From: Streptomyces spiralis
Lineage (GTDB): Bacteria; Actinomycetota; Actinomycetes; Streptomycetales; Streptomycetaceae
Length of the DNA stretch: 64,000 bases
Direction of reading: 5' to 3'
Assembly: GCF_014654675.1 (NCBI RefSeq)
Contig: NZ_BNBC01000003.1
Span: 43,102 to 107,101, forward strand
Within the stretch, counting starts at the first letter, position 1. Every line of letters begins with the position of its first letter. The position numbers and the translations under genes are program-made. Positions 33,637 to 43,200 of this stretch are shown in pieces. Below the pieces are notes generated by a model, which saw only the letters and a list, made by a program, of their open reading frames with translations, was not told the origin of the DNA and searched no databases.

Positions 33637-35142
33637 TCAGAAGTGCATCGCGGCCTTCTGTTGTGAGTCCTGGACCGCCGGGGCGGTGGCCCTGCGGGTG
33701 CGGTAGAGCGCCCCCACACATACCAGGCCCAGGGCGAAGACCGCCGCCGACCACCAGAAGGCGGTGGTGAAGCTGTGCAGTTGCGCCTGGGCGAGGACGC
33801 GCGGGGTGGGTGTCCTGCCGTTGAGGTAGTGGGTGGCGGCGCTGGTCGCCAGGGTGTTGAGGAGTGCCGTGCCGATGGAACCGCCGACCTGTTGCATGGT
33901 GTTGACGGTGGCGGAGACGACTCCGGCGTCGTTGGGTGCGACGCCGGCGGTGGCGGTGTTCATGGCGGGCGGCATCACGTGCCCCAGGCCGAGGCCGAGC
34001 ACCAGGAGCGGCGGCAGCACATAGCCCGCGTAGGAGGTGTCGAGCCCGATGCGGGTCAGCCAGACCATGCCCGCGGCCGCCAGGGCCAGGCCCACCGGCA
34101 CCACGACCCGCGGGCCCAGGCGTGGCAGGGTGACGTTCGCGGCGATCTGCGCGGACACGATGAGGGCGGCGATCATCGGCAGGAAGGCCAGCCCGGTGGA
34201 CACGGGGCTGTAGTGCCGGGAGACCTGCAGGTAGTAGGTGAGGAAGAGGAAGATGCCGAACATGCCGGAGGCGGCCACCAGCACGGCGACGAAAGAGGCG
34301 GCGCGGTCACGGTCGAGCAGGATGCGCAGCGGCAGGAGCGGATGGACGGCGCGCGTCTGCCACGCGGTGAAGGCGGCGATGAGGCAGGCGCCGCCCGCGA
34401 GGTAGCCCCACGTCATGACGGAGTCCCAGCCGTGGGGCTCGGCGTTGGAGAGGCCGTAGACGACGCCGAACAGGCCGGCGGAGACGAGCAGGGTGCCCGG
34501 CAGGTCCAGGCGGGCGCCGGGGTCACGCCGGGTGCGCCGGAGCAGGACGGCGCCGCCGGCCAGGGCGAGTGCGGCGAAGCCCAGGTTCACGTACAGGGTC
34601 CAGCGCCAGCTGAGGTGCTCGGTGAGCAGGCCGCCGAGCAGCAGGCCTATGGCGCCGCCGGTCCCGGCGATCGCGCCGTAGACGCCGAAGGCCTTGGCGC
34701 GTTCCCTGGCCTGGGTGAAGGTGGTGTTCAGCAGCGACAGGGCGGCCGGGGCCAGCAGAGCCCCGAACATGCCCTGCAGGGCGCGCCCGATGATCAGCAT
34801 GCCGAAACTGTCCGCTGCTCCCGCCAGGGCGGAGGCGGAGGCGAATCCGGCGACTCCGATGAGGAAGACAAGCTTGCGGCCCATCAGGTCGGCCAGGCGC
34901 CCGCCGAGCAGCAGCAGACTGCCGAAGGCCAGGGAGTAGGCGGTGACCACCCACTGCCGGTCCGAGTCGGAGAAGCCCAGGTCGTGCTGGGCCGAGGGCA
35001 GGGCGATGTTCACGATGGTGGCGTCGAGGACCACCATCAGCTGGGCCAGGCCGATGACGGCCAGGATCCACCAACGGCGGGCGGCTGACGGGCCGGGGCC
35101 GTCGGTGCCGGCCATGGGGGGCCGTGGCGCGGTGCTGGGCAT
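33637..35142 (-). CDS. MFS drug efflux transporter, DHA2/EmrB-QacA type
   Basis: A 501-residue export pump with fourteen expected helices. Family motifs are visible: LMVVLDATIVNIALPSAQHD (motif D1), LLLGGRLADLMGRKLVFLIG (motif A) and GAIAGTGGAIGLLLGGLLTE (motif C). ATG 35142 was chosen (MPSTAPRPPMAG) with AGGAG nearby; 35172 is a possible longer start. It is divergent from a TetR gene with a palindromic operator between them, the usual arrangement for self-regulated efflux pumps. The exported compound is unknown. Confidence 0.92.
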   Translation of the reverse strand: MPSTAPRPPMAGTDGPGPSAARRWWILAVIGLAQLMVVLDATIVNIALPSAQHDLGFSDSDRQWVVTAYSLAFGSLLLLGGRLADLMGRKLVFLIGVAGFASASALAGAADSFGMLIIGRALQGMFGALLAPAALSLLNTTFTQARERAKAFGVYGAIAGTGGAIGLLLGGLLTEHLSWRWTLYVNLGFAALALAGGAVLLRRTRRDPGARLDLPGTLLVSAGLFGVVYGLSNAEPHGWDSVMTWGYLAGGACLIAAFTAWQTRAVHPLLPLRILLDRDRAASFVAVLVAASGMFGIFLFLTYYLQVSRHYSPVSTGLAFLPMIAALIVSAQIAANVTLPRLGPRVVVPVGLALAAAGMVWLTRIGLDTSYAGYVLPPLLVLGLGLGHVMPPAMNTATAGVAPNDAGVVSATVNTMQQVGGSIGTALLNTLATSAATHYLNGRTPTPRVLAQAQLHSFTTAFWWSAAVFALGLVCVGALYRTRRATAPAVQDSQQKAAMHF

Positions 35143-35215
35143 GCGAGAGGACTCCTGGAGATGGAAGTGCACGAGGAGGAGCGCTGCGGAGCGTGAGCGC
35201 GCCCCTAGAATGAAT

Positions 35216-35229
35216 TCAACGAGCGTTGA
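35216..35229. promoter_or_regulatory. TetR operator between the efflux pump and its regulator
   Basis: TCAACG (35216-35221) and CGTTGA (35224-35229) form a perfect inverted repeat with a 2-base spacer, in the 151-bp gap between the divergent MFS and TetR genes. A -10-like TAGAAT lies just beside it (35206-35211). Its position and symmetry fit the adjacent TetR protein. Confidence 0.65.
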
Positions 35230-35293
35230 GATCTTTATTCTGCGCCCGATGAATTACTGCTGTCAACCATCCGGATCCCCCAGGAGGCCCCGC

Positions 35294-35908
35294 ATGACTC
35301 CCGCATCCCGCGCCGGACGGCGCCCCGGCGACAGCGGCACCCGGGAGGCCATCCTCCACACCGCCCGCCGCCACTTCGCCGACCTCGGCTACGACCGCAC
35401 CACGCTGCGCGGCATCGCGGCGGACGCCGGCGTCGACGTGGCGCTGGTGTCCCACTACTTCGGGCCCAAGCAGCGGCTGTTCGCCGAGGCCGCCCCCCTG
35501 CCCCTGGAGCCGGAGCCCCTGCTCGCCGACCTGCTGGAGGGCCCGCGCGAGACCATCGGCCACCGGCTGGCCGCACGCGTCCTGAGCCAGACGGAGACGG
35601 CCGAGGGACAGCAGAAGATCACCGGACTGATCCGCGCGGCCGCCTCCGAGGAGCTGGCCGCCCGGCAGATCCGCGAGCGGGTCACCGAGGCCCTGCTGCT
35701 GCCCCTGGCGGAAGGCCTCGGCTCACCGGACGCCCGGCTGCGCGCCGCGCTGGCGGGCTCCCAGATCGTGGGCCTGATGATGACCCGGCACATCGTGGGG
35801 GTGGAACCTCTGGCGACCAGCAGCGCCCAGACCCTGGCCGCGGCCATCGGACCGGTCCTCCAGCACTACCTCACCGGACCCCTCGCGGGCCCGGTCACCA
35901 CTCCCTGA
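35294..35908 (+). CDS. TetR family regulator of the adjacent efflux pump
   Basis: A 204-residue TetR-type repressor. The DNA-binding domain (about residues 15-62) reads REAILHTARRHFADLGYDRT and LRGIAADAGVDVALVSHYFG, and the C-terminal domain resembles the TetR_C_17 type of actinobacteria. CAGGAGG precedes ATG 35294. It is divergent from the MFS gene with an inverted repeat between them, so it probably represses the pump and itself until it binds the pump substrate. Confidence 0.9.
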   Translation: MTPASRAGRRPGDSGTREAILHTARRHFADLGYDRTTLRGIAADAGVDVALVSHYFGPKQRLFAEAAPLPLEPEPLLADLLEGPRETIGHRLAARVLSQTETAEGQQKITGLIRAAASEELAARQIRERVTEALLLPLAEGLGSPDARLRAALAGSQIVGLMMTRHIVGVEPLATSSAQTLAAAIGPVLQHYLTGPLAGPVTTP

Positions 35909-36122
35909 CGGCCACCCGAGCACCGGTGCCGCGTGCCGCGTCCTGCGCGTGTGCCGACACGGAAGGGACGCCGTGTCGGCGCCGCGCGGCCGGCAGCCGT
36001 TCGAACTGACGTGGGCTCAGCCCGGCGAGAGGGGCCGGGACCAGGGCCGTCCAGGACGGCCCGAAGGCCGTCACCCCACCGGCCGCAGCGGGACCGTGCC
36101 GAAGATCGCCGCTGGTGGAACG

Positions 36123-36599
36123 ATGACCGTCATGACAGGTCAGGTCTGGGTGTCACTCATATCGTTGGGCGGCGTCGTCCTCGGCGGCGTGTTGTCCTAC
36201 CTCGTTCAGCACACGACTCAGCGATCAGCGGAGCGTTCCGAACAGCGGCGCCAGCGGATCGCGTTGTCGGAGGCCCGACGCGCGGAACGCCTGGCGCTGC
36301 TGGAGCGGTTCATCGAGGTATCGGCAGAGGCGGAACGATGCGCCTACACCAGGCCGTCCCAGTGGGAGGACACCGATGAGTGGTACCTCACGACCCGGGA
36401 CGTCATGTACAGGTTGTGGGTCGCCGACCGTCTCCTGCGCATCCAGTTCCCCCGACCCGTGCACGACGCCGCACACACGCACTTCCTCGATCTCAACAGG
36501 ACCGTGTGGCACGGCCTGCCCGACGGCGAGAGCGTGCGGGACCACCTGGAGGGCAACCGGTCGGCGTTCCTCGACACGGCCCGCGAGGCCATGGGCTGA
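36123..36599 (+). CDS. single-pass membrane protein with coiled-coil segment, unknown function
   Basis: A 158-residue protein that I do not recognise. One membrane helix near the N-terminus (about residues 8-28, VWVSLISLGGVVLGGVLSYL) is followed by a strongly charged helix (about 30-65, TTQRSAERSEQRRQRIALSE) that could form a coiled coil, and then by a helical C-terminal part. Similar small proteins occur across Streptomyces. It stands alone between the TetR gene and the nitrogen operon. The 214 bp in front of it (35909-36122) hold nothing recognised. Confidence 0.6.
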   Translation: MTVMTGQVWVSLISLGGVVLGGVLSYLVQHTTQRSAERSEQRRQRIALSEARRAERLALLERFIEVSAEAERCAYTRPSQWEDTDEWYLTTRDVMYRLWVADRLLRIQFPRPVHDAAHTHFLDLNRTVWHGLPDGESVRDHLEGNRSAFLDTAREAMG

Positions 36600-36709
36600 C
36601 GCGCCACTGGCATCGGTGTCGCGCGTGGACCAGCGGGCCACGGGCGAGTGACCGACGCGAGAAGGGCCCACCTCCGGCCGGGTAGGCCCAGTGGTGGCCG
36701 CGGATACAC

Positions 36710-36721
36710 GAAGTTAACTTC
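36710..36721. promoter_or_regulatory. 12-bp palindrome upstream of the nitrogen operon
   Basis: GAAGTTAACTTC is a perfect palindrome, 87-98 bases before the permease start. It lies in an AT-rich patch. Part of the surrounding stretch (GATAC, six bases, TTAAC) loosely recalls a GlnR box, but two key bases differ, so nitrogen control through GlnR is only a possibility. Confidence 0.4.
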
Positions 36722-36760
36722 CCCGACCCGGGCATGAGACCGGTCCGGTCGACGATCGCC

Positions 36761-36782
36761 ATACCTGTCGAGCGACAGGTAT
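36761..36782. promoter_or_regulatory. 22-bp perfect inverted repeat, probable TetR operator of the nitrogen operon
   Basis: ATACCTGTCG (36761-36770) and CGACAGGTAT (36773-36782) are perfect 10-bp arms with the spacer AG. It ends 25 bases before the permease start, where a bound repressor would block transcription. The operon ends with a TetR gene (45485), which is the natural candidate. No ykkC-type guanidine riboswitch was recognised in this leader. Confidence 0.75.
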
Positions 36783-36807
36783 CCGTCGACGGATCGGAGG
36801 TGCGGCG

Positions 36808-38412
36808 ATGAGCCGGCCCCAACTCCCCCCAGGGCCAAGTCTTCACGGCGGCGCCACGACCAGCACCGCTCCCCCCGGCTATCAGCAGGAACTGCGCCGC
36901 GCGGTGGGCGGCTTCGCCTCCTTCGCCGCCGGCTTCTCCTTCGTTTCCATCCTCACCACCGTCTTCCAGTTGTTCGGGCTCGGCTTCGGCCTCGGCGGTG
37001 CGGCGTTCTTCTGGACGTGGCCGCTGGTGTTCGCGGGCCAGCTGCTGGTCGCGCTGTGTTTCGCCGAACTGGCGGCCCGCTGGCCCATATCCGGGGCGAT
37101 CTACCAGTGGGCGAGCCGGCTGGCCGGCACCACGGTGGGCTGGTTCGTGGGCTGGATCATGATCATCGGGCAGATCCTCACCGTCGCGGCGGCCGCGATC
37201 GCCGCCCAGGCGGTGCTGCCGGGCATCTGGTCGGGCTTCCAGATCGTCGGGGGACCGGGCGCCGATCCATCGGTCGGTTCCCCGACCGGCGCGCGGAACG
37301 CGGTCCTGCTGGGCTGCGTGTTGCTGCTGGTCACCACGGTGGTGAACATCCTGGGCATCCGTCAGATGGCGGCCGCCACCAGCTTCGGCGTCACGGTCGA
37401 GATCATCGGCGTGGTCGCGCTCGTGCTGGTCCTGTTCTTCCTGCCCGAGCGGGGGCCGCAGGTGGTGGCCCACCACACCGGCTGGGCCGGACACAGTGGA
37501 TACCTCGGGGCGTTTCTCGCGTCCTCGCTGATGGCGGCGTACGTCATGGTCGGCTTCGACTCGGCGGGCGAGCTGGCGGAGGAGACCCACAGCCCGCGCC
37601 GAACCACTCCCCGCACGATTCTGCGGGCACTGACCATCTCGGGCGTCGGCGGGGCGCTGCTGATCCTGTCGGGGCTGATGGCGGCGGGCAGCCTGACCGA
37701 CGGGAAGCTGGCCGCGGGCGGTCTTTCCTGGGTGCTCACCGACCGGCTCGGCGGGGTCGTGGGCCGACTGCTGCTGTGCTGTGTGGCGGTCGCGGTGTTC
37801 GCCTGCACCCTGGCCGTGCAGACCTCCGGAGCCCGGATGATGTACTCCATGGCGCGCGAGGGTGCCCTGCCGTTCCACCGGCACCTGGCGAAGGTCTCGG
37901 CCCGCACCGGTACGCCGATCACCACGTCGATCGTGGTGGGCGTCGCAGCCGCCGCCGCGCTCGTCGTGAACATCCGCCAGTCGGCGATCTTCACCGCGCT
38001 CTCCAGCCTCTGCATCGCCATGCTGTACCTGGCGTATCTGGGGGTGACACTGCCGCTGCTGGTCAGCCGGATCCGGCAGCGGGCCGCCGGCGGGCTCCCG
38101 GAAGGCGTCGACGAGACCGGACGGCCTCTGTTCTCTCTGGGCCGGTGGGGAGTGGCGGTCAACGCGGTCGCGGTGCTCTACCAGGCCGGTATGACGGTCG
38201 ATCTCGTCTGGCCTCGCGCGGAGATCTACGACCTCACAGGCGGCACCTGGTGGCTCCGGTGGAGCGCCCTGCTCTTCATCGGGCTCAGCCTCGCCGCCGG
38301 AGCCGGCTACTTCCTGGCCCGCGGACTGCACCGCCGTATCGAACTGCGGCACGTGCCCCACACGCACACCGAGCCGCCCCGCGAGGCCGAGGCCGTCGCC
38401 GAGCCCGCCTGA
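36808..38412 (+). CDS. APC-family permease of the urea carboxylase system
   Basis: A 534-residue amino acid/polyamine/organocation-type permease with about twelve helices, resembling the permeases that accompany urea carboxylase genes. GYQQELRRAVGGFASFAAGF starts the first helix region, followed by AELAARWPISGAIYQWASRL and FDSAGELAEETHSPRR, both typical of this group. It heads an operon of six genes in one direction, with a perfect 22-bp inverted repeat just upstream. It would import the nitrogen compound, urea or guanidine or a related amide, used by the enzymes that follow. Confidence 0.85.
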   Translation: MSRPQLPPGPSLHGGATTSTAPPGYQQELRRAVGGFASFAAGFSFVSILTTVFQLFGLGFGLGGAAFFWTWPLVFAGQLLVALCFAELAARWPISGAIYQWASRLAGTTVGWFVGWIMIIGQILTVAAAAIAAQAVLPGIWSGFQIVGGPGADPSVGSPTGARNAVLLGCVLLLVTTVVNILGIRQMAAATSFGVTVEIIGVVALVLVLFFLPERGPQVVAHHTGWAGHSGYLGAFLASSLMAAYVMVGFDSAGELAEETHSPRRTTPRTILRALTISGVGGALLILSGLMAAGSLTDGKLAAGGLSWVLTDRLGGVVGRLLLCCVAVAVFACTLAVQTSGARMMYSMAREGALPFHRHLAKVSARTGTPITTSIVVGVAAAAALVVNIRQSAIFTALSSLCIAMLYLAYLGVTLPLLVSRIRQRAAGGLPEGVDETGRPLFSLGRWGVAVNAVAVLYQAGMTVDLVWPRAEIYDLTGGTWWLRWSALLFIGLSLAAGAGYFLARGLHRRIELRHVPHTHTEPPREAEAVAEPA

Positions 38413-38475
38413 GGCGGCCGGCGACGCGAGCCGCGGCACCCGACCACGTACCGACGAAGGGACGACGGGACATCC

Positions 38476-39387
38476 ATGACCACCGCAGAGAGTTCGACGG
38501 CCGGCGCGCCGCACGGCCGGTACCCCGCCGGGCAGGGTTCCGCCCGCGCCCGTGATCTGCATCTGACCGACAGCGTCCGCAGCGCCCGGCAGGACGCCCG
38601 TGCCCAGGGCGGGCAGTCCGGGCAGTGGATGCCGTACCTTCCGGCGTCCGGCAGCCCGTACTGCCCGCCGGAGGTGGATCCGTCCGCCCTGGTGTGGGCG
38701 GAGACGGTGGCGCCGGGCGGTTACACCCACAAGGTGCTCGCGCGCGGCACCCGGCTGCGCTTCGACGACCCGACCGGCGACGCCTGCGCCCACCTGCTGC
38801 TCTTCAACGCCCTGGAACCGATCGAGCGGCTCAACGTCGCCGACACCCAGAAGATCCCCTGGCAGGCCTACCTGGGCCAGAACCATCCGCTGCTGTCCGG
38901 TGACGGCCGGGTCCTGGCCGTCGTCAGTGGTGACTCCTCCGGCCGGCACGACGCCTTCTGCGGCACCACCACCGACGCCTGGAACGAGCGCAAGTACGGT
39001 GACGCCCGGCCCGAGGGGCCGTCCCCGTCCGGCCGCGGGCTCTTCCTCAAGGCGGCCGCCAAACACGGGCTCAGCCGACGCGACCTGCCGCCCGGCGTGT
39101 CCTTCTTCCAGGGCGTACGCGTCGAGTCGGACGGCACCCTCGGCTGGCAGGGCAGCGCCGGACCGGGCACGCATGTCGAACTGATCGCGGAGATGCCCCT
39201 GTTGGTGCTGGTCGCCAACGTCGCCCACCCGCTGGACCCGCGCCCCGGCTACGTCGTCGGCCCGCTGCGGGTGCACGCCTGGCGCGGCGCCCCGACCGGC
39301 CCCGGCGAGCCGCGGTTCACCGCCACGCCGGAACTGCACCGGGCGTATCTCAACACCGTCGACTACTGCGAAGCCAGGGGGCTGTGA
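38476..39387 (+). CDS. DUF1989 urea carboxylase-associated protein (UAAP1-type)
   Basis: A 303-residue DUF1989 protein of the kind found beside urea carboxylase genes. Related pairs in guanidine-degrading bacteria act as the two subunits of carboxyguanidine deiminase (CgdAB), which release ammonia after carboxylation. An N-terminal extension (about 1-45) precedes the core. QWMPYLPASGSPYCPPEVDP, AETVAPGGYTHKVLARGTRL and ALEPIERLNVADTQKIPWQA match the family, and GRHDAFCGTTTDAWNERKYG carries the conserved His, Asp and Cys. It lies one base before the second DUF1989 gene. Confidence 0.85.
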   Translation: MTTAESSTAGAPHGRYPAGQGSARARDLHLTDSVRSARQDARAQGGQSGQWMPYLPASGSPYCPPEVDPSALVWAETVAPGGYTHKVLARGTRLRFDDPTGDACAHLLLFNALEPIERLNVADTQKIPWQAYLGQNHPLLSGDGRVLAVVSGDSSGRHDAFCGTTTDAWNERKYGDARPEGPSPSGRGLFLKAAAKHGLSRRDLPPGVSFFQGVRVESDGTLGWQGSAGPGTHVELIAEMPLLVLVANVAHPLDPRPGYVVGPLRVHAWRGAPTGPGEPRFTATPELHRAYLNTVDYCEARGL

Positions 39388-39388
39388 C

Positions 39389-40216
39389 ATGGCGACCACA
39401 CGGACCGGGAACACGCCGGTCACCCGTCCGACCGTCCCGGGCGGCCCCGTCGCCTCCACCGTCCCCGTCGGCGCGGTGTACGCGGAGGGCACCCGCCTGG
39501 AGTGGGGAGCGAGCCTGGTCGAGGGCTCCGTCGTCCTCGACGAGACGGTGGCCCCCAACGCGCCCTGGTCGGCGGTGGTGCGCCAGGGTCACGTCCTGAC
39601 GATCGTCGACGTCGGCGGCAACCAGTCGGCCGACTGCCTGCTCTACAGTGCCGACGATCCCGAGGAGCGCTACAGCGTCCCCGACACCCTGTCCTGGCAG
39701 GGCAACGCCTATGTGCGCACCGGCACGGTGCTGCGCAGCAACGAGGGCCGGCCGCTGATGACCGTCGTCGCCAACGAGATCGACCGCCAGGACACCATCG
39801 GCGGCGCCTGCGGCAAGGAGTCCAACACCCTGCGCTACGGCCACCACGTGATGTTCCAGCACGGCTGCCGGGAGAACTTCCTCGCCGAGGCCGGCCGGCG
39901 TGGCCTAGGGGTGCGTGACCTGGTCTCCAACCTCAACTGGTTCATGAACGTGCCGGTCGAGGCGGACGGCGCGCTGGGCATCGTGGACGGCATGTCGGCG
40001 CCGGGCCGCCGGGTCGCGGTGCGCGCCGAGCGGGACGTCCTGGTGCTGGTGTCCAACTGCCCGCAGATGAACAACCCGTGCAACGACTTCAACCCGACCC
40101 CGCTGCGGATGCTCGTCGTGGACCCGACACCGGCCGCCCGCGAGACACGGCTCGCACCGCCCGTCGGCGACGCGCGGTCCGCGGCGGCCGCCGGCACTCC
40201 GGAGGGAGCCTCATGA
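39389..40216 (+). CDS. DUF1989 urea carboxylase-associated protein (UAAP2-type)
   Basis: A 275-residue DUF1989 protein, partner of the preceding one. Core landmarks are LTIVDVGGNQSADCLLYSAD, ERYSVPDTLSWQGNAYVRTG, VLRSNEGRPLMTVVANE and DTIGGACGKESNTLRYGHH, with the conserved Cys, Asp and His of the family. SNCPQMNNPCNDFNPTPLRM is the typical C-terminal signature. By homology to CgdAB the pair may form a heteromeric carboxyguanidine deiminase, though it also occurs with genes named urea carboxylase. Its stop overlaps the start of the carboxylase (ATGA). Confidence 0.85.
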   Translation: MATTRTGNTPVTRPTVPGGPVASTVPVGAVYAEGTRLEWGASLVEGSVVLDETVAPNAPWSAVVRQGHVLTIVDVGGNQSADCLLYSADDPEERYSVPDTLSWQGNAYVRTGTVLRSNEGRPLMTVVANEIDRQDTIGGACGKESNTLRYGHHVMFQHGCRENFLAEAGRRGLGVRDLVSNLNWFMNVPVEADGALGIVDGMSAPGRRVAVRAERDVLVLVSNCPQMNNPCNDFNPTPLRMLVVDPTPAARETRLAPPVGDARSAAAAGTPEGAS

Positions 40217-43200
40217 CCCGTCCCACCACCGTGCTCGTGGCCAACCGCGGTGAGATAGCCCGCCGCGTGATCCGTACCGCCAGGAGGATGGGGCTCGCCA
40301 CCGTCGCCGTCTTCTCCGACGCCGACCGGGCCGCTCCGCACGTCCGCGAGGCCGACCACGCGGTCCGCCTGGGTGCGGCACCGGCCCGCGAGTCGTACCT
40401 GCGCGGCGACTCGATCATCGAGGCCGCGCTCGCCCACGGCGCCGGGATCGTCCACCCCGGCTACGGCTTCCTCTCCGAGAACGCCGCCTTCGCCCGCGCC
40501 GTGGAGGAGGCGGGGCTCAGGTTCGCCGGGCCGACCGCCGACCAGATCACCGCCTTCGGCGAGAAGCACACCGCGCGCGCCCTGGCCAAGGCGGCCGGGG
40601 TGCCGCTGCTGGCCGGGACGGAGCTGCTCGCGACCGCCGAGGAGGCGGTCACGGCGGCCGCTTCGATCGGGCTGCCGGTGATGGTCAAGGCCACCGGCGG
40701 GGGCGGCGGCATCGGCATGCAGGCCTGCGCCACGGCCGACGAGGTGCGCGAGGCCTTCGCGCGGGTCGCGGCGCTCGCGGAATCCCACTTCGGTGCCGGC
40801 GGGGTGTTCCTGGAGCGCCTGGTGCGTCCGGCCCGCCATGTCGAGGTGCAGGTCTTCGGCGACGGCACCGGCCGGATCGCCGTCCTCGGCGACCGGGACT
40901 GCTCGCTGCAGCGCCGCAACCAGAAGGTGATCGAGGAGGCCCCCGCCCCGGCCCTGCCCGCGCAGGTGCGCGCGCTGCTTCACGACTCCTCGCGCCGGCT
41001 GCTCGCCTCGGTCGGCTACCGGGGCGCGGGCACCGTGGAGTTCGTCTACGACCCGGTGCGCGAGGAGGCCGCCTTCCTCGAGGTCAACACCCGCCTCCAG
41101 GTCGAGCATCCGGTGACGGAGCAGGCGTACGGCGTCGACCTCGTCGAACTCATGCTGCTGCTGGCCCGCGACGGCAGGGTCGAGGACGCGGTGTTCGAGC
41201 GGGAGTGGACGCCCACCGGACACGCCGTGGAGGCCCGCGTCTACGCCGAGGACCCCGGGAAGGACTCGCTCCCGTCCTCCGGTCTGATCACGCAGGCCGC
41301 CTTCCCCGGCCAGGGCGCGGAGGCCATGCCCGGCGTCCGCGTCGACGGCTTCGCCGAGACCGGTCTGGAGATCTCGCCGTACTACGACCCCATGCTCGCC
41401 AAGGTGATCGCCGAAGGCCCCACCCGTGACGCCGCCTTCGACCTGCTCGGCCGGGCCCTTGCCGCGTGCCGGGTGGACGGCATCGTCACCAACCTGGGTC
41501 TGCTGCGCGCGCAGACCGTGCGGGGCGAGGTTCGCGAGGCGGTGCACAGCACCGGCACGCTCGACATCGTCCGCGACCCCGAGCCGCGCATCGATGTGCT
41601 GGTGCCCGGCGCGATGACCACCGTCCAGGACCTGCCCGGCCGGCTCGGCCACTGGCACGTGGGCGTTCCGCCGAGCGGTCCCTTCGACCCCGTCTCCTTC
41701 GCCGAAGCGAACCTGGCGGTCGGCAACCCGGAGACGGCGCCCGGCCTGGAGGTCACCGCGGGCGCGCTGACCCTGCGTTTCTCGCACGCCACCGTGGTGG
41801 CCGTCACCGGCGCTCCCGTCCCGGTCACGGTGGACGGCCGACCGGCGGCCCTGTGGGAACCGGTGCCGGTGCCGGCCGGCGCCGCCCTGGTGCTCGGCGC
41901 CTGCCAGGGACCCGGCCTGCGCAGTTATGTGGCCGTCCGGGGCGGCCTCGACGTACCCGCGTACCTGGGCAGCACCTCGACGTTCACCCTCGGTGGATTC
42001 GGCGGACACGGCGGGCGGGCGCTGCGCGCCGGAGACGTCCTGCGGCCCGGAACCGCCCAGGGCGCGGGCGGCGGTCCCACCCCGCCGCAGCGCCGGCCCG
42101 CGATCGTGGCGCACTGGCGGATCGGGGTGACCGAAGGCCCGCACGCGGCGCCCGAGTTCTTCACCCGCGAGGACATCGACACCCTCTACGCCACCGACTA
42201 CCAGGTGCACCACAACTCGGCCCGCACCGGCATCCGCCTGATCGGGCCGAAACCCCGGTGGGCCCGCCAGGACGGCGGCGAGGCCGGACTGCACCCCTCC
42301 AACATCCACGACACCCCGTACGCGGTGGGCGCGCTGGACTTCACCGGCGACACACCGATCATCCTGGGCCCCGACGGGCCGTCCCTCGGCGGGTTCGTGT
42401 GCCCCGCCGTGGTCGCCGACGGCGAACTGTGGAAGCTCGGCCAGCTCCGCCCGGGCGACAGCGTCCGCTTCGTACCGGTCAAGGAGGACGAGGCGACCGG
42501 CCTCGATGCCCGCCGGTCCTCTCCCGCGCTGATCAGCGCGGGCGGTGACGGCGACGACGGCGTGCTCGGCCGTTCGGAGGCCACCGACGTCCGGCCCGCC
42601 GTCACCTACCGCCGGGACGGAGCCGACAACGTCCTGGTCGAGTACGGGCCCATGGTCCTGGACCTCGGCCTGCGCATGCGGGTGCACGCCCTGCAGGAGA
42701 CCCTGGCCGCGCACGCGCCGGACGGCATCGTCGACATCACCCCGGGCATCCGCTCCCTCCAGATCCACACCGACGCCCGCCGCCTGAAGGCCCGTGACCT
42801 GACGGCCCTGCTGCGTGAGCTGGAGGAGGAGGTCCCGCCCAGCGACGAGCTGGTGGTGCCCTCCCGCACGGTGCGGCTGCCGCTCAGCTGGGACGACCCG
42901 GCGACCCGGCTGGCCATCGAGCGGTACATGGCCGGGGTGCGCGACGACGCCCCATGGTGCCCGTGGAACATCGAGTTCATCCGCCGCGTCAACGGCCTGG
43001 ACACCGCCGACGACGTCTACCGCACCGTCTTCGACGCCTCCTACCTGGTGCTCGGTCTCGGCGACGTCTACCTCGGCGCCCCCGTGGCCACCCCGCTCGA
43101 CCCACGGCACCGCCTGGTGACCACCAAGTACAACCCGGCCCGCACCTGGACCGCGGAGAACTCCGTCGGCATCGGCGGCGCCTACCTGTGCGTCTACGGC

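Noticed and set aside
36600..36807. A guanidine (ykkC-type) riboswitch before the DUF1989/carboxylase operon
   Set aside because: None of the conserved guanidine riboswitch elements that I know were recognised; the symmetrical DNA repeats fit protein operators better.
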